Shown piece by piece: positions 24,371-34,432 of a stretch of 64,000 bases of DNA (position 1 is its first letter; each line of letters starts with the position of its first letter). The notes below the pieces were generated by a model. That model did not search any database, was not told the DNA's origin, and saw only the letters and a program-made list of their open reading frames with translations. Made by a program: the position numbers and the translations under genes. Source of the DNA: Endozoicomonas sp. SCSIO W0465 (GTDB lineage Bacteria; Pseudomonadota; Gammaproteobacteria; Pseudomonadales; Endozoicomonadaceae); NCBI RefSeq assembly GCF_023716865.1, contig NZ_CP092417.1:1776001-1840000 (forward strand). The letters are read 5' to 3'.

Positions 24371-27300
24371 GAATTAAAGCACTATGGCCAATATCAAAGA
24401 ATCAGCTATTCGCTTAGTCCTGAAAGCAAAGGATTTGCTCTCCAAGGACGTAAAAAAATCCGCTGACTCCCTTGATGTTCTGAAAGCGGAAGCCAAAGAG
24501 CTCAAGGACAAGCTCTCGACGCTAGAAAACCAGAGTGCGCTGCTGACTGCTTTTCAGAAGCAGACAAAAGCTGTTCGTAATGCTGGCAATGCCTTCCGGG
24601 AAGCCGAGGCGAAAGTAGATCGGCTGGCAAAAGAGTACAAACAGGCCTCCAAGCCGACGAGAGAATTAAAAGAGGCGGTTACGTCCGCCAAAAAGTCTGT
24701 AGCCGAAGCGAGCCGGACTTATCAACGACAAGAGAAGGATTTAGAGCGTCTAAGTACTCAACTAGCCAAGACAAAAAAACCGACGCAGACGCTAATACAG
24801 GCCGTATCAGCGGCAAAGAAAGCAGTCAAAGAGTCCAACCGGGAATACCAGCGCCAGCAGAAAGAGTTGGATCAGCTAACCCGTAATTATAACAAGGCAC
24901 AGAAAAACACCCTGTCACTGTCGAGCAGCCTCCTTACTGCCCGGACAGCTGTCACTCGTGCGAGCAAAGCTTATCAGGATCAGCGGGAAAAGCTCTATGA
25001 TCTCCGGCAAAGTCTCAAGCAAGCCGGTTTATCCACAAAGAATCTCGCTGGCCAACAGAAAAATATTACGGCTGCTATCAGCCAGACAGCGGCCGCTTAC
25101 CAGAAGGCAGCGGCCAAAGTAAAAGAAACCGCTCGGGCTATGCGTTCAGCCGGATTAAGCGGCGTTGCCAGAAATGCGAATAAAGCATCCGATGGCATTA
25201 ACCGGCTCACCGGTCGTCTTGCCGGATTGGTTACGGCAACGGCTGCGTTTATTGGCCTGAAAAAATCCATGCAGGGCGTTCTCGAAACCGGGGATCAGTT
25301 TGACCGCCTGCAAATCCAGTTAAACGCCATTATGGGCAGTGCCTCTGAAGGCGAACGGGCAGTTGAATGGATCAAGCAGTTTACCCGTGATACACCGTTG
25401 CAAATCGCCCAGGTGACTGAAGCCTTTACGATGTTGAAGAACTTCGGCCTCGATCCGATGGACGGATCACTCCAAGCGATTGTTGACACCAACAGTATGC
25501 TCGGGGGTGACTTTGAAAAACTCCGCAGGATAAGCCTCGCACTCGGTCAGGCTTGGGGCAAACAGAAACTTCAGGCCGAAGAACTCCGTCAGTTAATTGA
25601 GGCTGGTGTTCCCGTATGGGAAATACTCGCTAAGGTAACGGGTGAGAATGTAACCGTTCTCCGAAAGTTAACAGAACAAGGCAAACTCGGCACCGATGTT
25701 ATCAAAAAGCTCATGGAGGAAATGGGCAGTCGGGCGATTGGTGCAGCCGCCGACAATATGAAACTTTATTCAGGTCTGTTATCAAACCTGATTGACCGCT
25801 GGACTCTGTTTAAAAAGGCGATTGCCGATGCTGGCTGGTCATCCTATGTACGCCAGTTGATGAAGGATTTCAGTGAGCAGTGGGACAAAATGGTTGAAGA
25901 TGGTCGTTTGGCGAAGTTTGCGAAAACGATCAGTAATGGCTTTATCAGCATGGCAGGGTCGGTTCGGGCTTCATTATCTAGTTCTCGTCCAAAAACGCAT
26001 CAGGCAATCATAATTAGATTGTACGTTCGTTTTGATATTTCCTGAAATTCCAGAGAGCCGCAAAAACTCTTCCCTTTTTTTCTCTAATCTGGGACGGATA
26101 TTGGAGAAAAACGCGAAAAGCAGGCAGAAAACATCCTCCCACCATGCTGGAAAGGTACTTTCATGTAGCGTGGAGGTGGCTATCAGGATGGTGCCGGGTG
26201 TCTGGCCAGAATCACCAGGTTGTAACAGACCACCGATAACCAGCAATGAGAATCAAAACGCTCAGAACCCTTGCAGTGGCAACGTGATAGCCCAAAACAT
26301 CTCTTTAGCCACGAAATTCCCGCTTCAATACCTGCCCGGAAGCGAAAGAGCGTTTTATACACATACTGACTTTTAGTCATCTCTTCGACTTCAAGTCCGC
26401 GCTTCTTATTAAAAGCTACATCGCTGATTCCCATGGCCTTGGCTTTTTCCAAATTAGCGCGACACGCGTATCCGCCGTCACCGCTTGTCTGGCGAGGTAC
26501 ACGACCATAAATTTCTTTTTGTCTTTCCATCATCGGAATGAATTGGTCCGAATCCGCTGGGTTACCTTCCTCAATAACCAGGTCCAGGATCAATCGACTT
26601 TTTCCCTGAACCAGGTTCAGTTTATGGCCATACTGTACTTGCCGCCTGTCTTTTACGATGATATCCGTATGGGGTTCATACAGGCTAACCACTTTTTCCT
26701 GGGCTGGCACCTTTTCACCCTTAAAGACCCTGCGCTCTGTCTGGGAGACTATTGCATCCACCAGGGGTAACAGGTGATCCACATCGGCCTGCCACTTGTC
26801 GGCATCATCAGCCAGGAGACACTGCCCCTGCTGACGGGCGTTTGCTAGCGTGACAGTAGCTTCGATAAGTACCTTCCGGGATTTTCGGGTCAACTGCAGC
26901 AGTTTTTTATAATGCTGATGCCGCTCTTCTTTGCCAGCGTAGATGCATTTTCTGGCCGCATCTTTTACGGCTCGGTTGTGATGGGTATATTCATAAAGCG
27001 GTGTCGCTGTCAGTGTTTGTCCCCGTTCCAGCAGCCGACAAATTTCTTTAACGGAACTGGCTAAAAGATCACTGTCGCAAGGAGGTTTGATATCCGATTC
27101 GGTGACTGTGCTGTCAATAGCCACAGTGCGCCCTTTTTCAATACCCTGATCTTTAGCTGACTCTTGATCACATCTCTCCAGCGCTGAACTGCCGGGCTAT
27201 CTGCCAGGTTTTTACCCGATCCTGCAATTTCGCCCAGCCTTCCCATACCACTAACCAGCCGGGCTGCCCTGTATGCTTTGAATCACCCCAACCACCAAGC

Positions 27301-27515
27301 CGAGCAATCGTTTGAAGCAGCCAAGTGACTGTTGGCGGCTTATCGGGCAACGCTTTTTTTTCATAGGTTAGCCAGAGAACCTGCCATTCATCATCACTGA
27401 CCACCTCATTCGCGAGTGTTTTTTCACTCCAAAGCTTTCTGTCTTTGTGCTGCCTGTCATTCGGTAACATTAATGCTTCACGGATTTGCATTAGTCTGAC
27501 AGCGACAAACATTAA

Positions 27516-28817
27516 CCTGATTACCACTGATCGTACGTCATGACACAGGGAAAGATAATTTAAGAATATACGTGCAGCTTTTCATTCTTTATGTCTATAA
27601 CCCGGTAAAGAAATAATAGAACCTCTCCAGTATTACCGGTGGAGCAGGCATCATGACGGCTTGTTCTCCAGATTATCAACTAAATTCGGTTTCATAACCG
27701 CTCCGAACAAGCAAAGACCCACATCATCATTCGAAATAATGATATTAATACGTCAACTGACTTTCAATTATCGGTTGATGGCTAACCCGGTTTCCACTGG
27801 ACGTCTGGCAGTTTGAGAAGTCGATCCGGCATCGGTGCTGTATTGACTGCAGCCCGACCTAGCCTTGAGATCATTGAAGGCATATCAAAACGCCGGTTAA
27901 ACCGATAGTTGAACTCTGATAGATAACGGCCCAGATGCTTGGGGTCGAGCTTATGGTAAGTACCGGTAATCGCTGTTTTCACGTTTCCCAGCATGGTATT
28001 TACCCAGGTGAACAACTCATTCTCCATGGATGCATGCCCACCACCGGTAATGATGGCTGTGTGCTGGCATCCGGCATCTTCAATACCCCGGAAACAGGAC
28101 AAGCCATCGCTGACGGCCCGGACACCCTTTTTCAGGGCATGTTCTGCCCACTCCTGAATGGTTTTTCGCCGGAAGTTATCAACGGCATTGAACTTCATGT
28201 AGATAGGGTGGTTATCAGCATCTGTCTGAACTGCGGCCACGAAGGGGGCTTTGTTCTCTGAGCCTCTGCCCCGGCGGCCTCCGTGGCGCTCTCCGCCCCA
28301 ATAGGCGTCATCAATCTGAACAAAACCACTCAACTGCCAGCTGTTATCTCTTTCCATCATGACCTGCATGAGTTTGTGTTTCATGCGCAATGCGGCATTG
28401 TAGGAAATGCCAAGTTGTCGATGAAGCGTCAGGCAAGAAATCCCCGCTTTATTCTGGGTGACGAGATAGATACCCAGAAACCAGGTAGCTAGAGGCAGCT
28501 TTGTTGAGTCAAAGATAGTGTTACTGGTAAGCGAGGTTTGGCAACGGCAGCAATTGCACTGGAATTCAGCTTTCCGGTGAAGCTTGCAGAAACTGCGGGA
28601 GCCACACTTCGGGCATTGGAAGCCATCTGGCCAGCGCCAAGAGGACAGCGCGTTCTCACACTGCTCTTCACTGCCGTAATTAGCCAGAAATTGCATAATG
28701 CCAAGGCCTTTTTGGAACTGAATGGTGTTTTTACACATCAGTTTTACCTCCAAAACACATGACTATCGACGTTTATTATAGCAGTTGGCTCACGACGTAG
28801 GGTCGGTGGTAATCAGG
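27516..28817 (-). mobile_element. IS1595-family (ISPna2-like) element (1302 bp), innermost of the nest
   Basis: The inward ends are CCTGATTACCACTGATCGT and CCTGATTACCACCGACCCT. The 8-bp direct repeat AACATTAA flanks it (27508-27515 and 28818-28825). Its ends differ completely from those of the IS1595 element at 22363, so this is a different lineage. Confidence 0.9.
27782..28738 (-). CDS. IS1595-family transposase (ISPna2-like)
   Basis: The 318-residue protein has a zinc ribbon (CPKCGSRSFCKL ... CNCCRC) for DNA contact and an ISXO2-like DDE core. Visible catalytic segments are FVQIDDAYWGGERHGGRRG and RAVSDGLSCFRG. The C-terminal block AITGTYHKLDPKHLGRYLSE with FNYRFNRR is typical of the group. 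ATG 28738 follows GGAGG with an 8-base spacer. The frame is intact and this is the youngest element of the nest, so it may be active. Confidence 0.9.
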   Translation of the reverse strand: MCKNTIQFQKGLGIMQFLANYGSEEQCENALSSWRWPDGFQCPKCGSRSFCKLHRKAEFQCNCCRCQTSLTSNTIFDSTKLPLATWFLGIYLVTQNKAGISCLTLHRQLGISYNAALRMKHKLMQVMMERDNSWQLSGFVQIDDAYWGGERHGGRRGRGSENKAPFVAAVQTDADNHPIYMKFNAVDNFRRKTIQEWAEHALKKGVRAVSDGLSCFRGIEDAGCQHTAIITGGGHASMENELFTWVNTMLGNVKTAITGTYHKLDPKHLGRYLSEFNYRFNRRFDMPSMISRLGRAAVNTAPMPDRLLKLPDVQWKPG

Positions 28818-31082
28818 AACATTAATATGACCGCAAGTCGTTCAATGTTATCCGGAGATTGCAGACGAAGCCTTTCTACTCCTGCTCCCGATTTCCAAGC
28901 CTTATGGAACTCTTCTATTCGCCATCGGAGCTCGTAAAATCGAATGATAGAGCGACAGTCTTCGAATGTTTCAATATCTTCAGTTGTCAATAGTACCCAG
29001 TGCAAACGGTCTTCGGAGTCATTGCCAATCTCTTCAGCCGACACAATATTCATAGTTACCGGTTCCGGCCTGCCGCCTGGCCTTTGCGGCGCCTGTATTG
29101 TCATCTTCTTTCTTTTGACCTGCAGCGTTGCCTTTCGCTTCTTTCTACCTCCTTTTTGAGGAACCACTATCGTATATTTCCCCAACACTTCAGTCTGAGC
29201 TAAGGAATCAAATAATAAGAGTTCGCCATCCACCAGGATTCTGTTTTGTGTAGCTCTTACAACAAACCGCTGTCGGTTATCCAGTTTGTAGTGCATATAT
29301 TCGTATATATCCGCCTCCCGGTCGCAAACACTGATGATGTCAGGCATTTTACCCCCCATCCTTTGTTCTGTGTTTTCAGAGGCTCTTTGCCACTTAAAGC
29401 TTTCCTTTCCCTCGTAAGGTAGCTGACGACGTTGGTTCTTTTTCCCCCGCTGAACGTCCTCTCTAACCCATCGTTCTTGATCAATAAGCCCAATGCTTCG
29501 CTCTGTATCCGCATCAACCAAGAAGACAGAGTGGACGTGGAATCCTCTGGTTTTAGAGCCTTCAGGACCTCCAAGATCACCAAGCTCGGATCTGACAGCA
29601 TGTTTATAACCCAGGGTTGTTGTATCTTCGAGAGCCAGAAGTAGGCGAGACTGTCTCGCTATTTTGGCAGTTGCCTGAAAGCCTGCCTCAGCTATTGCTT
29701 CAGGCTTTACGGCCTCATTCTCAATCAGCCGGTAAGCTCCAGTTACCAGTGCGGTATAACCTTCGCATGAAGATGACAAAGAATTACCGGTATGAGCTGA
29801 AAGCTCGGCAGCAACTTTGACAAGTCGTTTTGTACGTCGAGTATCACCCAAATCAGCACATCCAAAAGTTAGTTCTGACCATGGTTTAGGAGAAAGTGGA
29901 AGCATGACCTGTTTTATCAGTGAGAAATGATAGAACAAGGTAGCTATTTGTGATCAAGAGACAGGATCTTTAGCGGTCATTAGCTGACAGTTATTAATCC
30001 GTTCCCATGTAGATGCAGTAAGAAGGCTGATGAGCCCATGCAAACTGGAGCGACTGGGGCGCTGGTTTGGTTCGAGGCGACAAAAGTCTCGAAAGAGCAT
30101 GGAGTCCATCAAAACAAACGACAAGTAGTCATAATCACAATTCAAATACTGTTTCAGGAGTGCCGCACGAAGAACGGATTCTGCTGATAGTCCGTTCCGC
30201 CCAGTGTTCTGTTTATCACCAGAACTTAAGTCCTCATAAATCCAGTCATTGAACTGTGGATGGGCGTCAAGCCATTGCGAGATACCGGAAAGCTGGGAGC
30301 AGATTTCATGAGGTACGTAATGGAGTTCCATACTACACTGCGGGTTGCGTTTTTTGCGCATTTGGAGTCCTCTGTTTTTGGCAATCCCTTATGTTTCTTG
30401 CTCTTGGGAAGTTTAGTCGCCAGATAGCAGTAGGGCTCCACTTAATTTTTCAGGATAAAATCTACAGTTTTCAATTGGTTGTGTTTTTGGACGAGAACTA
30501 TCTAGCATTACTTTTGATGAGTTTATAACTGGTGTTCAAAATGCCTTCATTAACATCAGTAATACTCTCGGAGCAATGCGTTCCGCTTTCGAGTTTACTA
30601 GCAATGCAGCCAAGCTATTTTTCAATACCTTCACTGGCGCAGTAAAAGGCTTTGCAGCAGGTATTCTCAATGTACTAGCAACCATTACTTATGGCTGGCA
30701 GAAAATCTTTGAAGTAACCGGGCTGGAAACGCTAGAAAAGAAGTTTGCCGAAACTGCAAACTTAATGCGTGATCAAGCAGCGGCCTTTACCAAGGAAGTT
30801 GTCGAGGATGCTAAAGACGCAAAAGACGCTTTAGTAGGTATGTATGAGTCATTTGCAGCGGAGCATAAAAAATCACAGGTAAAAATCCGTAAAGAGAGCA
30901 AAGTCACTTGGGATATGGTTCGTGAGGAACAGAATCGTTACAAAGTCGAGACAGAGAATGCAGCCGATACGATGGTTGCTGCATTCAAAGATGGTAACTG
31001 TTCAGCACCCCCACATAAATCTGGAATTTTCTGATTTTTATACCATCCTCTTAAGCACCATTTTTCCACAATATTCGCCAGC

Positions 31083-31270
31083 ATGATTCCAGAACTACCC
31101 GCAACTATGTCGGCTGAGATTCTCTTGAAAGAGAATGCAGAGCTGCGGATGAGAGTTGCCTGTCTGGAAGAGCGATGTCGAGAATTGGAAGAAAAGGTTG
31201 GCAAGAACAGTCAAAACAGCAGCAAGCCGCCATCGTCTGATGGTTATCAAAAACCTTGTAAAAACAGTAA
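31083..31270 (+). pseudogene. IS66-type transposase N-terminal fragment (inverted duplicate)
   Basis: This fragment repeats the first 60-odd codons of the transposase at 31275-32789 on the opposite strand and stops (TAA then GTAACT) at the junction with the internal 3' end. It lies in the 277-bp inverted duplicate. No function is expected. Confidence 0.88.
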
Positions 31271-31274
31271 GTAA

Positions 31275-32789
31275 CTATTCAGCACTGAGCAAAGGCATAT
31301 TACAGTAATTCCGAACAGCTCTATGAAGTGATTGATATATGTCCATTCCCTGTTTTCTGGCAGACGACAAATAGCTGCGAATCCGTGCAAACATAGAACC
31401 ACCGTCTGCACTCCTGAAGCAGCCTGAGATTTTCTGCTTTAACTTGGCCATTCGAACATCCCGCTCACTGCCATTGTTATCGAAGGGAATGGTAAAATCT
31501 GACATGAAGCGCAGTGTCTCAGCCTTGAACTCAGTGAGTCGTTTGAAGAGATTGTAAGCTTTAGTATTCTTGACTTTCTTGCGCTTAAGCTCCTCTCGTT
31601 GCTTCTCCATATAGACGACTTCTTTCATTAGAGCCCGCTGAAGCAACCGGTCATAAATCTTCTCGATTCGTTCACAGACAACACTTGGCATCTGTAGCAT
31701 ACCTATGGTCTTAAAGCCCTTGCAGTAATGCCAGGAAAGCCTCAGTAGCTTCATCAATCGCAACGCCAGTTGATTGCTGTCCCTATCAACAACACCCAAA
31801 AGCTCCCTCAGGTGATGGGCATTGCAAAGTACGTGAGTTGCCGCATATGCAAAATAGGATTTCCAATGATCATGAACCAGAACGCCTGCAAATGTTAGCA
31901 GTATGCCCATCGTGTCCATGGCCTCACGACCTCGCTTTTCAGACAAGTAGTAGAGCGTCCATTGTTCATCCCGCATAACGTGTAGCCAGTGCAAAGAGCC
32001 CTCGGCCCGCATACCCGTTTCATCGGCTCCGGCAACAGACGATTCCCGCAAGGCGTCACGAATAACCTCTTCAGTAGAAGCCAGATTTTCATAGGTTCTG
32101 GCCACAAAATTGGCGACAGTGCCTGCACTTACACTCATTTTATAGAGAGTATTAAAATACTCTGACACGCGCTTAAAAGGCAGGAAATGGTATTGGTTAA
32201 GATAGACGGCCATAGCCTGTGTGGCTGAGCCATATTGTGCGGCAGCGGTAACACCTTCCGGGAATTCAGCCTGATTCCGACAACCACAAGTGCAGATTTT
32301 TACTTCAGCTCTATGGGCCGTTACTTCAAATTCACCCGGTCTCCCTGGTTCAAACACCTGTCGTTCAATATATTTGACCGGCTCACTATCAAGAAGAGAC
32401 GCCTGACATTTATTGCATTCTTTAACCGGAAGGTACTCAATATAGTCAGGGATATCGACCTGTTTAAGACAAGTGCCCTGATGCCCTTTCTTTCCACCGG
32501 CTTTATTACCAGAAGACTGTCTCAGACTTTTAGGATTGGGTTTTTCATCCGATGGATCGGTACCTTTATCTGCGGAAAGGTCGTCAGAATGATCTGGAGA
32601 ATTACTGTTTTTACAAGGTTTTTGATAACCATCAGACGATGGCGGCTTGCTGCTGTTTTGACTGTTCTTGCCAACCTTTTCTTCCAATTCTCGACATCGC
32701 TCTTCCAGACAGGCAACTCTCATCCGCAGCTCTGCATTCTCTTTCAAGAGAATCTCAGCCGACATAGTTGCGGGTAGTTCTGGAATCAT
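31275..32789 (-). CDS. IS66-family transposase (504 aa)
   Basis: This is a transposase of a second IS66 lineage, distinct from the 552-residue type. It starts MIPELPATMSAEILLKENAE with a Leu-zipper coiled coil (residues 10-40), then QNSSKPPSSDGYQKP and a zinc-ribbon-like CNKCQASLLD with CTCGCRNQ. The core shows SVAGADETGMRAEGSLHWLH with a catalytic Asp, HDHWKSYF, CNAHHLREL and PFDNNGSERDVRMAKLKQKI with the Glu. The frame is complete. Its stop is 4 bp from the internal 3' terminus. Confidence 0.92.
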   Translation of the reverse strand: MIPELPATMSAEILLKENAELRMRVACLEERCRELEEKVGKNSQNSSKPPSSDGYQKPCKNSNSPDHSDDLSADKGTDPSDEKPNPKSLRQSSGNKAGGKKGHQGTCLKQVDIPDYIEYLPVKECNKCQASLLDSEPVKYIERQVFEPGRPGEFEVTAHRAEVKICTCGCRNQAEFPEGVTAAAQYGSATQAMAVYLNQYHFLPFKRVSEYFNTLYKMSVSAGTVANFVARTYENLASTEEVIRDALRESSVAGADETGMRAEGSLHWLHVMRDEQWTLYYLSEKRGREAMDTMGILLTFAGVLVHDHWKSYFAYAATHVLCNAHHLRELLGVVDRDSNQLALRLMKLLRLSWHYCKGFKTIGMLQMPSVVCERIEKIYDRLLQRALMKEVVYMEKQREELKRKKVKNTKAYNLFKRLTEFKAETLRFMSDFTIPFDNNGSERDVRMAKLKQKISGCFRSADGGSMFARIRSYLSSARKQGMDIYQSLHRAVRNYCNMPLLSAE

Positions 32790-34012
32790 GCTGGCGAATA
32801 TTGTGGAAAAATGGTGCTTAAGAGGATGGTATAAAAATCAGAAAATTCCAGATTTATGTGGGGGTGCTGAACAGTTACCAAAGATGTAAATGATGCTATT
32901 GAACAGGTCAATGATGCTGAAAGTCGTGTAGAACTGGCCAGCCTCGGAGTCACTATTGCCGAAGCCTTTTCACAGGGGACGCTATCGCTCGAAGAATACA
33001 CAGAGGCGATGGATGCGAGCCGGGAAAAGCTCAAGTCATTTAAAGAGGAAGCGGAAGATACCAAGGATGCCGTAAAGAATGTTGGCGACACCGCCGAGGA
33101 AGCTGGGGAGCAACAGGCCGAAGCGCTGACCGATGCGACCTCTATTGCCGGAGTCATGGCCGGTCATTACAACACCCTGACAGCAGAATTACAGGGCATG
33201 AGTGGTGCAGCGCACGATGCCTTTGTAGCCATGAATGGCGTTGGCAATGTCAACACCGAGCAGGCGATCAGCAGCATTGCTGAACTTAAAAATCAACTCG
33301 AAGAAACCAGAGAAGAGCTCAATAAACTACAGCACTCTTATACCTTCGATGTAACTGGCATAAGTAGCTGGATGAATGAGACTGCGAAAAATGCTGCTTA
33401 TGTCAAAAGCCAGTACTTGGAGCAAAAGATCGCTCTCGAAGAACTATTAGAGAGTTATGAACTCGGCGGCTCTACAGCGAGAAGCTTTATCCGTCAGGGC
33501 GAGCGAGCCGCTGATACGATGAATCTCCTGAACAAACAGGATTTAGACCGCCTCAATAATGCCATTCGCTCGGCAGAGCAAAATATGGCCAGTTTGGGAG
33601 ATAGCTCTCGAAATACTCTGAACAGTCTGAAAGATGAGCTGGATGAATTGCAGGGCAGGCAATCCGATATTGAGAAGCGCCGTTATCAAAGTCAGCGTGA
33701 TGATCTGAAGTCACAGCAAGCCGAGGCCATTGCCAAAGGGGATCAGGAAGCGATCAAAAATATTACCTCTGCCCTGCGGATCAGTGAGCAGATTTACAAT
33801 GAGCGTCGGCGGCAGGCTAATAACGAGAAAGCAGAATCCCTTAAAGAAAGCCAGGTGAGTACATCAGCTCCAATCAACCGAACCACACAGCCGACTCCAC
33901 AGAAAGTTATCCGGCTCGAATATCCCGGCGGTGCAGTCAATGTAGGCATTGATTCATCGGATGAAACCAAACTGCTGGATGCCCTGAAAAATGCAGGCAT
34001 GAGGACGGTCTG

Positions 34013-34396
34013 ATGCAACTGGATACTATTACCCTCCCGGACGATCTGCTCTGGATTAATGAATTTGAATGGAACCCGGTAGAGCAAACCACCGAGCGCA
34101 GCCTGACCGGGGCTTTACTAGTTCAGGAAGGGCAATTCAATTATGGAAGGCCAATCGTTCTTTCTGGCAATGGCGAGGCCGGTTGGGTTTCCCGGCTGAC
34201 GGTAAAGAGCCTGTTTGCTCTCTCCGAGACGGTTAGTAAAACCATGACGTTGACGCTCCCGGATAACCGGCAGTTTTCCGTTATCTTTGATCGCTCTAAT
34301 GGAGCTCCCGTAGAGGCACAACAGCTTATGCCGTTTGCCTACCCGGACGATAGCGACCAATACCTTCTTACCCTTCGATTGCTAACCGTTCACTAA
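34013..34396 (+). CDS. Phage tail protein of unknown subtype (127 aa)
   Basis: The start overlaps the tape-measure stop (TGATG), so it is coupled to it. The sequence (MQLDTITLPDDLLWINEFEW) is beta-rich with LTGALLVQEGQFNYGRPIVL and a C-terminal DQYLLTLRLLTVH. Similar small proteins often follow tape-measure genes in siphophages (gpM-like position), but I do not recognise a specific family. Confidence 0.65.
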   Translation: MQLDTITLPDDLLWINEFEWNPVEQTTERSLTGALLVQEGQFNYGRPIVLSGNGEAGWVSRLTVKSLFALSETVSKTMTLTLPDNRQFSVIFDRSNGAPVEAQQLMPFAYPDDSDQYLLTLRLLTVH

Positions 34397-34432
34397 GGCT
34401 GAGAGGGGGCGATCGGGACTGTAAATATTCCT

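Larger units (their letters stand above)
27168..29938 (-). pseudogene. IS4-family (Tn5-like) transposase, split by an IS1595 element
   Basis: The N-terminal part (29938-28818) starts MFYHFSLIKQVMLPLSPKPW and includes the first catalytic region (LLALEDTTTLGYKHA), DREADIYEY and the RWRIEEFHKAWKSG block. It is cut after ERLAVILMF. The C-terminal part resumes VAVRLMQIREALML and runs to the stop at 27168. Joining them reproduces the frame of the copy at the window start. The likely start is the ATG a few codons in (MLPLSPKPWSE); the N-terminal choice is uncertain. Confidence 0.88.
27157..29964 (-). mobile_element. IS4-family (IS50-like) element, copy 2, itself interrupted (native length 1498 bp)
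   Basis: The ends read inward are CTGACTCTTGATCACA and CTGTCTCTTGATCACA, closely like the two Tn5/IS50 ends. The flanking direct repeat GATCTTTAG is 9 bp (27148-27156 and 29965-29973), the length known for Tn5-type transposition. An IS1595-type element lies inside at 27516-28817. Confidence 0.92.
26183..30361 (-). pseudogene. ISNCY/ISDol1-like transposase, frame intact but split by the IS4 element
   Basis: The N-terminal part is 30361-29974 (to about LMTAKD) and the C-terminal part runs from 27147 down to 26183. Unlike copy 1 it has no frameshift at the GCAAAGAAGAGCGG site, so the uninterrupted version would be one continuous transposase of about 450 residues. Conserved blocks match copy 1. 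Confidence 0.85.
25981..30498 (-). mobile_element. ISNCY-type element, copy 2, itself interrupted (native length 1701 bp)
   Basis: The outer ends match copy 1. The flanking direct repeat is TATCTA (25975-25980 and 30499-30504). An IS4-family element is inserted within it at 27157-29964. Removing the inner element and its 9-bp duplication leaves 1701 bp. Confidence 0.88.
30994..32878 (-). mobile_element. IS66-family composite with 277-bp inverted 5' ends
   Basis: A complete IS66-type element (31271-32878, 1608 bp, minus) is joined on its left to a 277-bp inverted copy of its own 5' end (30994-31270, mirror of 32602-32878). Both outer ends are therefore the same 5' terminus (GTAACTGTTCAGCACCC), while the true 3' terminus (GTAACTATTCAGCACTG at 31271) is internal. 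The whole unit is flanked by the 8-bp direct repeat CAAAGATG (30986-30993 and 32879-32886), so it appears to have inserted as one piece. Confidence 0.9.
24384..34013 (+). pseudogene. Phage tail tape-measure protein gene (1070 aa when rejoined), interrupted twice
   Basis: The tape measure sets tail length and is ejected with DNA. The gene is in three pieces: 24384-25980, 30505-30993 and 32887-34013, separated by the ISNCY nest and by an IS66 relative. Rejoined with one copy of each target duplication (TATCTA, CAAAGATG) they total 3213 bp, exactly 1071 codons. The N-terminal 290 residues are coiled coil with three or four imperfect repeats built on AKK-V-E--R-YQRQ-K-L--L. A domain typical of tape-measure N-termini follows (QFDRLQIQLNAIMG ... 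LIEAGVPVWEILAKVTG). No other damage is visible. The stop overlaps the next start (TGATG). Confidence 0.92.

Noticed and set aside
16365..30498. Inversion of the segment between the two oppositely oriented ISNCY copies
   Set aside because: The phage gene order and strand are continuous across both copies, and each has its own matching target duplication, so no inversion has occurred.
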